From an uncultured Megamonas sp. (GTDB lineage: Bacteria; Bacillota_C; Negativicutes; Selenomonadales; Selenomonadaceae): a DNA stretch of 39,418 nt. A program made the translations under genes and the position numbers. Shown here piece by piece: positions 25,835 through 34,188 of this stretch; within the stretch, counting starts at the first letter, position 1, and each line of letters opens with the position of its first letter. The notes under the pieces are model-generated. The model searched no databases. It was not told the DNA's origin and saw only the letters and a list, made by a program, of their open reading frames with translations. The stretch covers positions 1 through 39,418 of the forward strand of contig USPM01000008.1 of the NCBI GenBank assembly GCA_900556715.1, written 5' to 3'.

Positions 25835-26923
25835 ATGGGTAAAATTATTTTAACAGGAGATAGACCTACTGGTCGTTTACATATTGGTCATTATGTAGGT
25901 TCTTTAAAAAGACGTGTAGAATTGCAAAACTCTGGAGAATTTGAAAAGATTTTCATTATGATTGCTGATGCTCAAGCACTTACAGATAATGCAGATAATC
26001 CAGAAAAAGTTCGTCAGAATGTATTAGAAGTAGCATTAGATTATTTAGCTTGTGGTATTGATCCTAAAAAATCTACAATTTTTGTGCAATCACAAATTCC
26101 TCAGCTCTGTGAATTGACATGTTATTATATGAATCTTGTTACTGTATCTCGTTTACAGAGAAATCCTACAGTTAAATCTGAAATTCAAATGCGTAATTTT
26201 GAAGCAAGTATTCCTGTTGGCTTTTTAGCTTATCCAGTAAGTCAGGCTTCTGATATTACAGCTTTTAAGGCAACAACTGTGCCAGTTGGTGAAGACCAAG
26301 AACCAATGATTGAACAGACAAGAGAAATTGTTCGTCGTTTTAATATGTTATACAATACAGAAACTTTAGTAGAACCAGATATTTTACTTCCAAATAATAA
26401 AGCTTGTTTACGTCTTCCTGGTATTGATGGAAAAGCAAAAATGAGTAAATCTTTAGGAAACTGTATTTATTTATCTGATGAACCAGATGTTATTAAACAA
26501 AAAGTAATGAGTATGTATACTGATCCTGATCATATTAAAGTTTCTGATCCAGGTAAAATAGAAGGTAATACAGTATTTATTTATTTAGATGCATTCTGCA
26601 AAGATGAACATTTTGCTAAATATCTACCTGATTATAATAATTTAGATGAATTAAAAGCACACTATCAACGTGGTGGTCTTGGTGATGTTAAAGTTAAAAA
26701 ATTCTTAAACGCTGTATTACAAGAAGAATTTGAACCAATTAGAAATCGTCGTAAAGAATATCAAAAAGATATTGCTTATGTATATCAGATTTTAAAAGAA
26801 GGTTCTGAAGTAGCTCGTGAAGTAGCTCAACAGACATTACATGAAGTAAAAGATGCTATGAAAATAAATTATTTTGATGATGTTGAATTATTAAATCAAC
26901 AAATCGATAAATATAAAGACTAA
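25835..26923 (+). CDS. trpS: Tryptophanyl-tRNA synthetase
   Basis: A class I aminoacyl-tRNA synthetase that charges tRNA-Trp, 362 residues. The HIGH motif is HIGHY in [15 protein letters not shown], and the KMSKS motif is in [11 protein letters not shown]. The conserved [17 protein letters not shown] segment is also present. It is somewhat longer than the B. subtilis type (about 330), like some clostridial enzymes. GGAGG at 25824-25828 fixes the ATG at 25835; the in-frame TTG at 25820 overlaps the ribosome site and is rejected. It has its own promoter and terminator. Confidence 0.97.
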   Translation: MGKIILTGDRPTGRLHIGHYVGSLKRRVELQNSGEFEKIFIMIADAQALTDNADNPEKVRQNVLEVALDYLACGIDPKKSTIFVQSQIPQLCELTCYYMNLVTVSRLQRNPTVKSEIQMRNFEASIPVGFLAYPVSQASDITAFKATTVPVGEDQEPMIEQTREIVRRFNMLYNTETLVEPDILLPNNKACLRLPGIDGKAKMSKSLGNCIYLSDEPDVIKQKVMSMYTDPDHIKVSDPGKIEGNTVFIYLDAFCKDEHFAKYLPDYNNLDELKAHYQRGGLGDVKVKKFLNAVLQEEFEPIRNRRKEYQKDIAYVYQILKEGSEVAREVAQQTLHEVKDAMKINYFDDVELLNQQIDKYKD

Positions 26924-26931
26924 TTATTAAG

Positions 26932-26971
26932 GAAATAGTTCTTTAGATTTTTCTAGAGGGCTATTTCTTTT
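26932..26971 (+). terminator. Intrinsic terminator after trpS
   Basis: A 16-bp stem (26932-26947 with 26952-26967, three G-T wobbles) with a 4-nt loop and a short T run. Confidence 0.8.
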
Positions 26972-27023
26972 ATTATTGAATTTAAAGTTAGTTTATTGGA
27001 TAATTAATTAAAAAATATATTAA

Positions 27024-27053
27024 AGAGGTGAATGCTGATTATTCAGCAAGCTT
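27024..27053 (+). promoter_or_regulatory. Structured ribosome binding site: hairpin between SD and start codon
   Basis: The Shine-Dalgarno AAGAGGTGA (27023-27031) lies 22 nt before the only usable ATG (27054). Between them TGCTGA (27033-27038) and TCAGCA (27043-27048) form a hairpin with a TTAT loop. Folding removes 16 nt and leaves a 6-nt effective spacing. Confidence 0.55.
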
Positions 27054-27701
27054 ATGTTAAAAGCAGTTATTTTTGATTTTGATGGAACTATAGGAGATAC
27101 TTTAAAATTAGTTATTGAGTCGATAAGAGAAGCTGTTAGTCCTTTTATGGATAAAACATTATCTGATGATGAAATAGCAGCTACTTTCGGACCTATAGAA
27201 GAAGGTAGTGTATTAAAATTTGTAGATAAAAAATATTATGATGAAGCATGTGAACGATTGTATGAAGCTTATGCAAGATTACATAAAGAAATATCTCCAA
27301 GACCATTTGAGGGAGTATTAGATTTAATAAATTATTTAAAAAGTAAAAATATCATAGTAATTTTGGCCACAGGAAAGGGAGCAAAGACTTGCGAGATATC
27401 TTTGAAACAATATCACATGGAAAATCTTTTTGATAAAGTAAAAACAGGTTCTATAATAGGTGGTATAAAGCCACAGATGATGCAAGAAGTTATAGATGAA
27501 TATAAATTATCTAAAGATGAAGTTATTTATGTAGGTGATGCTCCAACTGATATTGATGCAGCAAGACAAGTTGGCATAAAAATAGCCTCTGCACTATATG
27601 GAACAAGAATAGAAGAAGAGGCCGTAAAAGCTAAAAAACCAGATGCTATTTGCCATTCTATTGAGGATGTAAAACAGTATTTAACAAGTTTAATAAAATA
27701 A
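27054..27701 (+). CDS. HAD-superfamily phosphatase (phosphoglycolate phosphatase/PpaX-like)
   Basis: A 215-residue HAD hydrolase. Motif I is FDFDGTIGDT with the nucleophile Asp and the acid/base Asp. Motif II is the Thr in VILATGKG, motif III a Lys around GGIKPQMM, and motif IV is VGDAPTDIDAA. A helical cap lies between motifs I and II, as in Gph/PpaX enzymes that act on phosphoglycolate or pyrophosphate; the substrate is not certain. An in-frame TGA at 27036 and no other start codon force translation from the ATG at 27054, whose Shine-Dalgarno is unusually far away behind a hairpin. No gene partner is evident. Confidence 0.9.
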   Translation: MLKAVIFDFDGTIGDTLKLVIESIREAVSPFMDKTLSDDEIAATFGPIEEGSVLKFVDKKYYDEACERLYEAYARLHKEISPRPFEGVLDLINYLKSKNIIVILATGKGAKTCEISLKQYHMENLFDKVKTGSIIGGIKPQMMQEVIDEYKLSKDEVIYVGDAPTDIDAARQVGIKIASALYGTRIEEEAVKAKKPDAICHSIEDVKQYLTSLIK

Positions 27702-27772
27702 ATTATCATTTGTTTATAATTTGATTAGAAATGGGCTATTTTCTTGTATAAATTATTTTTTTGTGGTATTTT

Positions 27773-27797
27773 TATACTAGCTGTAAGATATATACAG
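27773..27797 (+). promoter_or_regulatory. Putative promoter -10 and operator before the HlyD gene
   Basis: TATACT (27773-27778) could be a -10 box; the -35 is poor. Next to it GCTGTA (27780-27785) and TACAGC (27793-27798) form an inverted repeat with a 7-nt spacer around the expected start of transcription, as expected of a TetR- or MarR-type operator. Confidence 0.4.
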
Positions 27798-27840
27798 CCT
27801 TTCTCATTTAAATATATATTAGATGAGAAAGGATTTTTTT
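27798..27840 (+). terminator. Intrinsic terminator in the leader of the HlyD gene
   Basis: CCTTTCTCAT (27798-27807) pairs with ATGAGAAAGG (27823-27832), extended by two pairs, then A and T7 (27834-27840). It ends only 24 nt before the HlyD ATG and far (about 100 nt) from the HAD gene it might serve, which suggests attenuation. Confidence 0.8.
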
Positions 27841-27864
27841 ATTGGAAAGGATGAAGGTATTATC

Positions 27865-28908
27865 ATGGAAAAAGATATTACAAAAAAGATAAAGCCATTT
27901 ATAGTGTATAGTATTCCTGTGATTTTACTTATTGCTGTTGTAGCTATTTTTGGTGTTTATAAGTGGAATCAAGGAAAAGGAATTATTAATATTAATGACG
28001 CAAAACTTACAAGTGCTAAAGTCATGGTAGTAGCTCAAAATGATGGCACATTGACAGAACTTTTGGTAAATGATGGTGATAAAGTTGAAGCTGGGCAAGT
28101 CATCGCTAAGATGAAAGTTGTTGTAACACCTGAACAAATTGAAGCTTTACAAAAAGCATATGATGAAGCAAAAGCAAATTATGATAATTTGGAGCAACAG
28201 GTAAAAGCATCTATGGTAGTAAGTCAGCCAGCAGTTACAAGTACTACTGTTTCTACAGGTGATGTGGCAGCAGCTCAAGCTAGATTAGATGCGGCAGCTG
28301 CAAATAAACAAAAAATGGATAAATTGTATTCTATAGGTGCAGTAAGTGCAACACAATATGCTGAAGCTCAATCTGAATATGCAGCAGCACAGAGTGCTTT
28401 AGCTGCGGCAAGTACACCACAGGTTGTGCAACAACAATCAAGTGCACCAACTACATCTGCTCCATCGAAAGAGTTATCTGAAGCATTAGCTACGGCACAA
28501 ATTCAATTAAATCAGGCAAAGGCAGCTTTGGATCAAGCACAATCAGATGATAATTATGCAGATATTACAGCACCAGTTAGTGGCATTATATATTTAACAG
28601 ATTTTAAACAAGGTGATGAATTAAAGCAGGGTGATGTATTTATCAATGTAGGTAATACTAAAAATTTATGGATTGAAGCACCACTTACAGAAGAACAGTA
28701 TGCAAAAGTACATCAAGGGCAATTTGTACATTATTCCATTGATGGCATGGATTTGACTGGTACTGTTTTAGAGGTAACACATCAAGATAGTGAAGATGAA
28801 GAAAATAAAAATTTAACAACTGCTGCAAAAATTTCTTTTCCTGATGAATTAAAAGATAAAATTTTACCTGGTACAGATGCAATAGTTCAAATAACGATAG
28901 ATAGATAA
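27865..28908 (+). CDS. HlyD-family periplasmic adaptor (membrane fusion protein, EmrA-like)
   Basis: A 347-residue membrane fusion protein. One N-terminal membrane anchor (about residues 11-32, VYSIPVILLIAVVAIFGVY) leads to a biotinyl-lipoyl half-motif (TELLVNDGDKVEAGQVIAKM), a long Ala/Gln-rich coiled-coil hairpin, the second lipoyl half (ITAPVSGIIYLTDFKQGDEL) and a beta-barrel part. Such adaptors link an inner-membrane pump to an outer-membrane channel, which fits a diderm cell. No pump or channel gene is adjacent; smc starts 45 nt downstream. GAAGG at 27853-27857 supports the ATG at 27865; the ATG at 27823 lies inside the terminator stem and is rejected. Confidence 0.87.
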   Translation: MEKDITKKIKPFIVYSIPVILLIAVVAIFGVYKWNQGKGIININDAKLTSAKVMVVAQNDGTLTELLVNDGDKVEAGQVIAKMKVVVTPEQIEALQKAYDEAKANYDNLEQQVKASMVVSQPAVTSTTVSTGDVAAAQARLDAAAANKQKMDKLYSIGAVSATQYAEAQSEYAAAQSALAAASTPQVVQQQSSAPTTSAPSKELSEALATAQIQLNQAKAALDQAQSDDNYADITAPVSGIIYLTDFKQGDELKQGDVFINVGNTKNLWIEAPLTEEQYAKVHQGQFVHYSIDGMDLTGTVLEVTHQDSEDEENKNLTTAAKISFPDELKDKILPGTDAIVQITIDR

Positions 28909-28953
28909 TATTAATGAAATAAGAAAAGATAATGATAATGGACGGTGAAAATT

Positions 28954-31900
28954 TTGCTGTTAAAGCGATTGGAAGCTTATGGATTTAAGTCATTTGCAGA
29001 TAAATTAGAAGTAGAATTTGATGAGGGGATAACAGCAATTGTAGGGCCCAATGGAAGTGGTAAGAGTAATATTACAGATGCCATTCGTTGGGTATTAGGG
29101 GAACAAAATGTACGTAATTTACGTGGAAATAAGGCAGAGGATATTATTTTCACAGGTAGCTCCACAAGAAGACCGCTTGGGGCAGCAGAAGTATCAGTTA
29201 CTTTTGATAATAGTGATGGTAAATTGCCGATAGATTTTCAGGAAGTAATGATTACGAGGCGTATATTTCGTTCTGGTGAAAGTGAATTTTTAATCAATAA
29301 GACAAAATGTCGTTTAAAGGATATTTATAATTTATTTGCTGATACAGGATTGGGTAAAAATTCTATAAGTGTTATTAGTCAGAATAAAGTAGATGAAGTT
29401 TTAAATACAAAGCCAGAAGAGCGAAGATATTTTTTTGAAGAATGTGCGGGAATTACTAAATATCGTGAACGAAAACGAGAAGCTGTACGCAAATTAGATA
29501 ATACACAGGCAAATGTTGTACGTTTAAATGATATTGTAAGTGAGATTGAGAAACAGTTAGAACCATTAAAAGAACAAGCTGAAAAGACGAAAAGATATAA
29601 TGTTATTGACAAGGAATATAAAGATTGTAGACTCACGCAAATTTTGTATAAATATGAAAATCTTTCAGCCGAAAATAATAAATTAGATTTAGAGATAAAA
29701 GGTTATGAACAAGAAAGAGCTTCATTAGAGGCTACAGTTTCTGTTTCCGAAAGTGAAAAAATCGCTAAAAAAAGTGAGATAAATAAATTAGAACAGAAAA
29801 TAAAATTACTTGGTGAAAATAATCAAAAAATCCATGAAGAAATAGAACGCAGTCGCAATCAAGCTACTTTATTACAAGAACGTATACGACAGAGTTGTCA
29901 GTCTCAACAGCGTTTGGAGGAAAGACAAAATCAGACAAAAGAAGAATTAAAAATATCTTTAGCTGATGGAGAGGAACTGAAAAGAAAAGCTCAAATTGCT
30001 AATAATACTGCAGATAAATTGGAACTTGCCTTGCAAGAGGAAAATTTAAGTGTACAAAAAGTAGAAAATGATATTAAAGCGAAAGAAGAAGAAATTAAAT
30101 TAAAGCAAGAGCAAGATAATGAGAAACGTAAGCAGATAGAAGAACAAAATAAGGTATTATTATTGTTAAAGCGAGATATGTCTGATATAGAGGCAAATAT
30201 TGAAAATCAACATAGTGCTCATAAAAATGCTATCAATGAAAAGATTGAAAAGAATACAGCTAAGGAGTTATTACAGGTAGAAATTGATAATTTTAGCAAG
30301 AAAGTTCAATTAAAACAAGATAGTATAAATTCTCAACAAGGCAATTTAGATGAACTTGTAAAAGTTTGCAAAGAGGCTACAGAATTTATCAATGAAACTC
30401 GTCAAAATGTGCGTATGGCAGAGGAAAAAGTAAAATTTTTCCAGGAAATGCAAGCATCATATGAAGGCTTTGGCAAAGCAGTAAAAAGAGTTTTAAAAGC
30501 AGATAAATCATGGCAAAAGGGCATTTGTGGTGCTGTAGCTGAATTGATAAAGGTAGAAGATCCTTTTATCACAGCCATTGAAGTAGCTCTTGGCTCGGCT
30601 ATGCAAAATGTAGTTACTAAAGACACGGATACGGCAAAATCAGCAATTAATTATTTGAAAGAAAATAAATTTGGTCGCGTAACTTTTATGCCACTTACTA
30701 CTGTTCAGCCACATAAAAATAAACGCACTGAAATTGAACCGGGTAAACATGGTTTTATCGCTTATGCAGATGAACTTGTAAATATTGATGAAGAATATAA
30801 AGTAATAACTCAATCTCTATTAGGTAGAATTTTAGTAGTTGATGATGTGGATAATGCTTTAAAGTTGGCGAAGTTGTATGATTATCGTTTGCGTATCGTA
30901 ACTTTAGAAGGTGAATTATTGCAACCTGGTGGTGCTATTGCTGGTGGTAGTAGCCAAAGTAGGGAAGCAGGTTATTTACACCGTAAAGGTGAGTTATTAG
31001 AATTAAAAGATTATCTAGCTAGTGAACGTAAAGTATTGCGTGATGCAAAAAATAAATATGAAGATGATGAAGCAAAACGCGTGGCTTTGGCAGAAAATAT
31101 CAATCGTTTGCAAAAAGATTGGCAAGAATTATCGTTATTATTAGCACAGAAAAAAGTAGAATTTAAGCAATTAGAAAATTGGTTTGTAAATCAAGAAGAT
31201 ATTTTAAAAGCTATAGACAATCGTATATCTGCTTTAATCGTGAAAAAAACAGCTATCGAAGCAGATATTGAAAAACAAATAGCTAAAATTGCTCAAATGG
31301 AAGCTCAAGTTGATGAAAAACAAAATCTTTATGAAGATATTTACAATGAGATTGAAGTATTGAAACATGATTTAAAAATTCGTCAACAAAAGGTAATGCA
31401 AAAACAGATTAGCTGTACAGAAGCAAGACAAGAAGTTATTCGCTATAATGATAAATTGAATTTGCTGACAGGACAGGCAGAAAGATTTAAGGCATTTTTA
31501 GCTGATAGTGATAAAGAAATGGCTGGATTACAAAAAGTCATTGATGATAGTTTAGCTGAATTAAAACAATTAGAAGAATCTGTAGCTAATTTAGAAAAGT
31601 TAAAAACTGATGGCAAAGAAGAATACGATACTTTATATAAAAGACAATTAGGTATGCGAAGTGAATTGTCTGATATGGACGAAGAACGAGCTAAAATTGC
31701 AAGTAAAGTAGGCGTTATCAAGGATAAAATTCATAAATGTGAAGTAAGTGTAGCTAAATTGGAAACTGAAATTAAGCAATGCTTACAAAGTATGCAAGAA
31801 GAATATGAATTGACTCCACAAGAAGCTTTAAATCATCGTTTAGAACTTGATGAAAATGAGCTGAAATCTAAATTAAAGAAATTAGACAAAGAATTAAAAG

Positions 31901-32514
31901 AAATTGGCCCTGTAAATCCAAATGCTATCAACGAATATGAAACATTAAATGAACGTTATAGCTTTATGAGTAAACAAATTGAGGATTTAGTCAAGGCTAA
32001 AGAAGATTTAACGAAAATCATTGAACAGATTGATAAAACAATGTCTACACAATTTGGCTTGGCTTTTGATAAAATAAAAGTATATTTTAATGATATTTTT
32101 AAACGTTTATTTGGCGGTGGCAATGCAAAATTAATTTTAACAAATAAAGAAGATATCTTAAGTTCAGGTATTGAAATTGAAGTAGAACCACCAGATAAAA
32201 AACCACAGAGTCTAGCTGTATTATCAGGTGGGGAAAGAACGCTTACAGTTATAGCGTTACTGTTTGCATTTTTCACTTATAATCCTGCACCATTTAGCGT
32301 ATTAGATGAAATTGATGCTCCATTAGATGAAGCAAATGTCAAACGTTTTGCGAAGTTTTTAAAAGATTATGCCAAACGCACTCAATTTATTTTAGTAACA
32401 CATCGCAAGGGAACAATGGAGTCTGCTGATGTTATGTATGGTGTAACTATTGAAGATGCTGGTGTATCTAAATTAATATCTGTTCGTTTAGAAGATTTTG
32501 AGGAAAGAGGTTAA
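28954..32514 (+). CDS. smc: Chromosome partition protein SMC
   Basis: The 1186-residue SMC ATPase that compacts and segregates the chromosome with ScpA and ScpB. Walker A is GPNGSGKSNITDAIRWVLGE. Two long coiled coils flank the hinge (about 510-680, with the conserved PGGAIAGGSS at its end). The C-terminal head has the signature LSGGERTLTVIALLFA and Walker B SVLDEIDAPLDEANVKRF. The TTG at 28954 is 5 nt from GGTGA and gives MLLKRLEAYGFKSFADK, the usual SMC N terminus; a GTG at 28945 inside the ribosome site is rejected. ftsY follows after 3 nt, as in many Firmicutes. rnc is not upstream; an HlyD gene is there instead. Confidence 0.97.
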   Translation: MLLKRLEAYGFKSFADKLEVEFDEGITAIVGPNGSGKSNITDAIRWVLGEQNVRNLRGNKAEDIIFTGSSTRRPLGAAEVSVTFDNSDGKLPIDFQEVMITRRIFRSGESEFLINKTKCRLKDIYNLFADTGLGKNSISVISQNKVDEVLNTKPEERRYFFEECAGITKYRERKREAVRKLDNTQANVVRLNDIVSEIEKQLEPLKEQAEKTKRYNVIDKEYKDCRLTQILYKYENLSAENNKLDLEIKGYEQERASLEATVSVSESEKIAKKSEINKLEQKIKLLGENNQKIHEEIERSRNQATLLQERIRQSCQSQQRLEERQNQTKEELKISLADGEELKRKAQIANNTADKLELALQEENLSVQKVENDIKAKEEEIKLKQEQDNEKRKQIEEQNKVLLLLKRDMSDIEANIENQHSAHKNAINEKIEKNTAKELLQVEIDNFSKKVQLKQDSINSQQGNLDELVKVCKEATEFINETRQNVRMAEEKVKFFQEMQASYEGFGKAVKRVLKADKSWQKGICGAVAELIKVEDPFITAIEVALGSAMQNVVTKDTDTAKSAINYLKENKFGRVTFMPLTTVQPHKNKRTEIEPGKHGFIAYADELVNIDEEYKVITQSLLGRILVVDDVDNALKLAKLYDYRLRIVTLEGELLQPGGAIAGGSSQSREAGYLHRKGELLELKDYLASERKVLRDAKNKYEDDEAKRVALAENINRLQKDWQELSLLLAQKKVEFKQLENWFVNQEDILKAIDNRISALIVKKTAIEADIEKQIAKIAQMEAQVDEKQNLYEDIYNEIEVLKHDLKIRQQKVMQKQISCTEARQEVIRYNDKLNLLTGQAERFKAFLADSDKEMAGLQKVIDDSLAELKQLEESVANLEKLKTDGKEEYDTLYKRQLGMRSELSDMDEERAKIASKVGVIKDKIHKCEVSVAKLETEIKQCLQSMQEEYELTPQEALNHRLELDENELKSKLKKLDKELKEIGPVNPNAINEYETLNERYSFMSKQIEDLVKAKEDLTKIIEQIDKTMSTQFGLAFDKIKVYFNDIFKRLFGGGNAKLILTNKEDILSSGIEIEVEPPDKKPQSLAVLSGGERTLTVIALLFAFFTYNPAPFSVLDEIDAPLDEANVKRFAKFLKDYAKRTQFILVTHRKGTMESADVMYGVTIEDAGVSKLISVRLEDFEERG

Positions 32515-32517
32515 AAG

Positions 32518-33444
32518 ATGGGATTTTTTAGTAAATTAAAAGAAGGTCTTACAAAAACACGTAAATCTCTAACAGAGAAAATTGAAAAAGTAATTATTGG
32601 TTATGCTGATATTGATGATGATTTATTAGATGAATTAGAAGATGCTTTAATTCAAGCTGATGTAGGGGTAAAAACTTCTTTACAATTAATGGACGATGTT
32701 CGTGCTGGTATTAAGAAAAAACAGATTAACTCTCCTGAAGATTTAAAACCATTCTTGATTAAACGTATTACAGAGATGTTAAATGAAGGTTCTGATGAAA
32801 CAAATATCGCTAAATCTGGGCCTACAGTAATTTTAGTAATCGGTGTAAACGGTGTAGGTAAAACTACAACTATTGGTAAATTGGGTAGATATTATAAAGA
32901 ACAAGGTAAAAATGTCATGTTTGCAGCAGCAGATACTTTCCGTGCAGCGGCTATTGACCAATTAGAAATTTGGGGACAAAGAGTAAATGTTCCTGTGATT
33001 AAACATGAAGAAGGTTCGGATCCAGCAGCAGTAGTATTTGATGCTGTAAAAGCTGCTATTGCAAGAAAAGTGGATATACTCATCATTGATACAGCAGGAC
33101 GTTTGCATAATAAAGCTAACTTAATGACAGAATTAAATAAAATTCAAAGGGTTATTAAACGTGAAATAGCAGAAGCTCCACATGAAACATTATTAGTATT
33201 AGATGCTACAACAGGACAAAATGCAATTAGCCAAGCAGAATTGTTCACAAAATCAGCTCCTATTTCTGGATTGGTATTGACTAAATTAGATGGCACTGCT
33301 AAAGGCGGTGTAGTAATTGGCTTAAAATCTGAACTTAGTATGCCAGTAAAATGGATTGGTGTCGGTGAAGGTATGGACGATTTACGACCATTTGTAGCTA
33401 ATGACTTTGCAGCGGCTTTGTTTAATCAAAAAGTAGAAGAATAA
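32518..33444 (+). CDS. ftsY: Signal recognition particle receptor FtsY
   Basis: The SRP receptor GTPase, 308 residues, which brings ribosome-nascent chain complexes to the membrane. A short basic amphipathic N terminus (MGFFSKLKEGLTKTRKSL) replaces the long acidic A domain of E. coli. The NG domain has G1 GVNGVGKTTTIGKL, the FAAADTFRAAAIDQL segment, DTAGRLHNK, TKLDGTAKGG and the closing GVGEGMDDLRPF. The ATG lies 3 nt after the smc stop, with a ribosome site GAGG inside smc, so they form an operon. A terminator follows. Confidence 0.97.
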   Translation: MGFFSKLKEGLTKTRKSLTEKIEKVIIGYADIDDDLLDELEDALIQADVGVKTSLQLMDDVRAGIKKKQINSPEDLKPFLIKRITEMLNEGSDETNIAKSGPTVILVIGVNGVGKTTTIGKLGRYYKEQGKNVMFAAADTFRAAAIDQLEIWGQRVNVPVIKHEEGSDPAAVVFDAVKAAIARKVDILIIDTAGRLHNKANLMTELNKIQRVIKREIAEAPHETLLVLDATTGQNAISQAELFTKSAPISGLVLTKLDGTAKGGVVIGLKSELSMPVKWIGVGEGMDDLRPFVANDFAAALFNQKVEE

Positions 33445-33478
33445 TATAATTAAATAATTGTCTATTTGATGATAATAA

Positions 33479-33515
33479 AAAGAGGATAAGTATAAAACTT
33501 ATCCTCTTTGTTTTT
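33479..33515. terminator. Bidirectional terminator between ftsY and the deaminase gene
   Basis: AAAGAGGATAAGT (33479-33491) pairs with 33497-33509 over 13 bp; T5 at 33511-33515 on the plus strand and A run before the left arm. The T run overlaps the stop of the minus-strand gene. Confidence 0.9.
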
Positions 33516-33987
33516 AGTAAATTGTTTTGTCTGTTTTTTGTGCAAAATTATCAAAGGATTTTATAGTGATATCTCTACCAAATTGTTCCAAATCTAAAAC
33601 GGAGATATCTTGGCATTTTCCTTCAATATAGTTGTAGATGAAATCATCTCTAAAACCAATTTTATCAGCATCTTTAGCTGTGTTTCCATAATAAACTTTT
33701 TTGATGTTTGCCCAAATAGTAGCACTAAGGCACATTGGACATGGATAGCAAGATGTATAGAGTTCACAACCTGTTAAATCATGAGTACCTAGATTTTGAC
33801 AGGCATCACGAATGGCTTCTATTTCAGCATGACAAGTTGGATCGTGTTTTATAAGTACACGGTTATGACCACGACCTACGATTTTTCCGTCTTTTACAAT
33901 AACCACACCGAAAGGCCCACCTTCATTAGTTGTTAAATTGCTATCGGCTTCTTGAGCAGCGATAAGCATATATTCTTCTTTATTCAT
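33514..33987 (-). CDS. Nucleoside/guanine deaminase (cytidine-deaminase fold, GuaD-like)
   Basis: A zinc-dependent deaminase of 157 residues. The catalytic CHAEIEAIRDAC (His and Glu) and the zinc-binding PCPMC are both present. The segment IGFRDDFIYNYIEG near the C terminus resembles B. subtilis GuaD more than the tRNA deaminase TadA, so guanine to xanthine is the likeliest reaction. AGGAG lies between two in-frame ATGs and selects the one at 33987 on the minus strand. A UraA-type nucleobase permease is divergent upstream, consistent with nucleobase salvage. I see no purine riboswitch in the 201-nt intergenic region. Confidence 0.82.
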   Translation of the reverse strand: MNKEEYMLIAAQEADSNLTTNEGGPFGVVIVKDGKIVGRGHNRVLIKHDPTCHAEIEAIRDACQNLGTHDLTGCELYTSCYPCPMCLSATIWANIKKVYYGNTAKDADKIGFRDDFIYNYIEGKCQDISVLDLEQFGRDITIKSFDNFAQKTDKTIY

Positions 33988-34188
33988 AAAATTGCTCCTA
34001 TTCATAGTGTGAAGTATATAAGAAAAATAATAATTTATTTTTGCCTATATAAATATAAATTAAAAGCTCTGAATGTGCAATAAACTTTTGGTTTTGGAAA
34101 GATATTTTTATTTTTAAATAGATTGATATGATTTCTTATGATAAAATAACTAAGGAATTTTATATATTTTTATGAAAGCGAGGACAAA

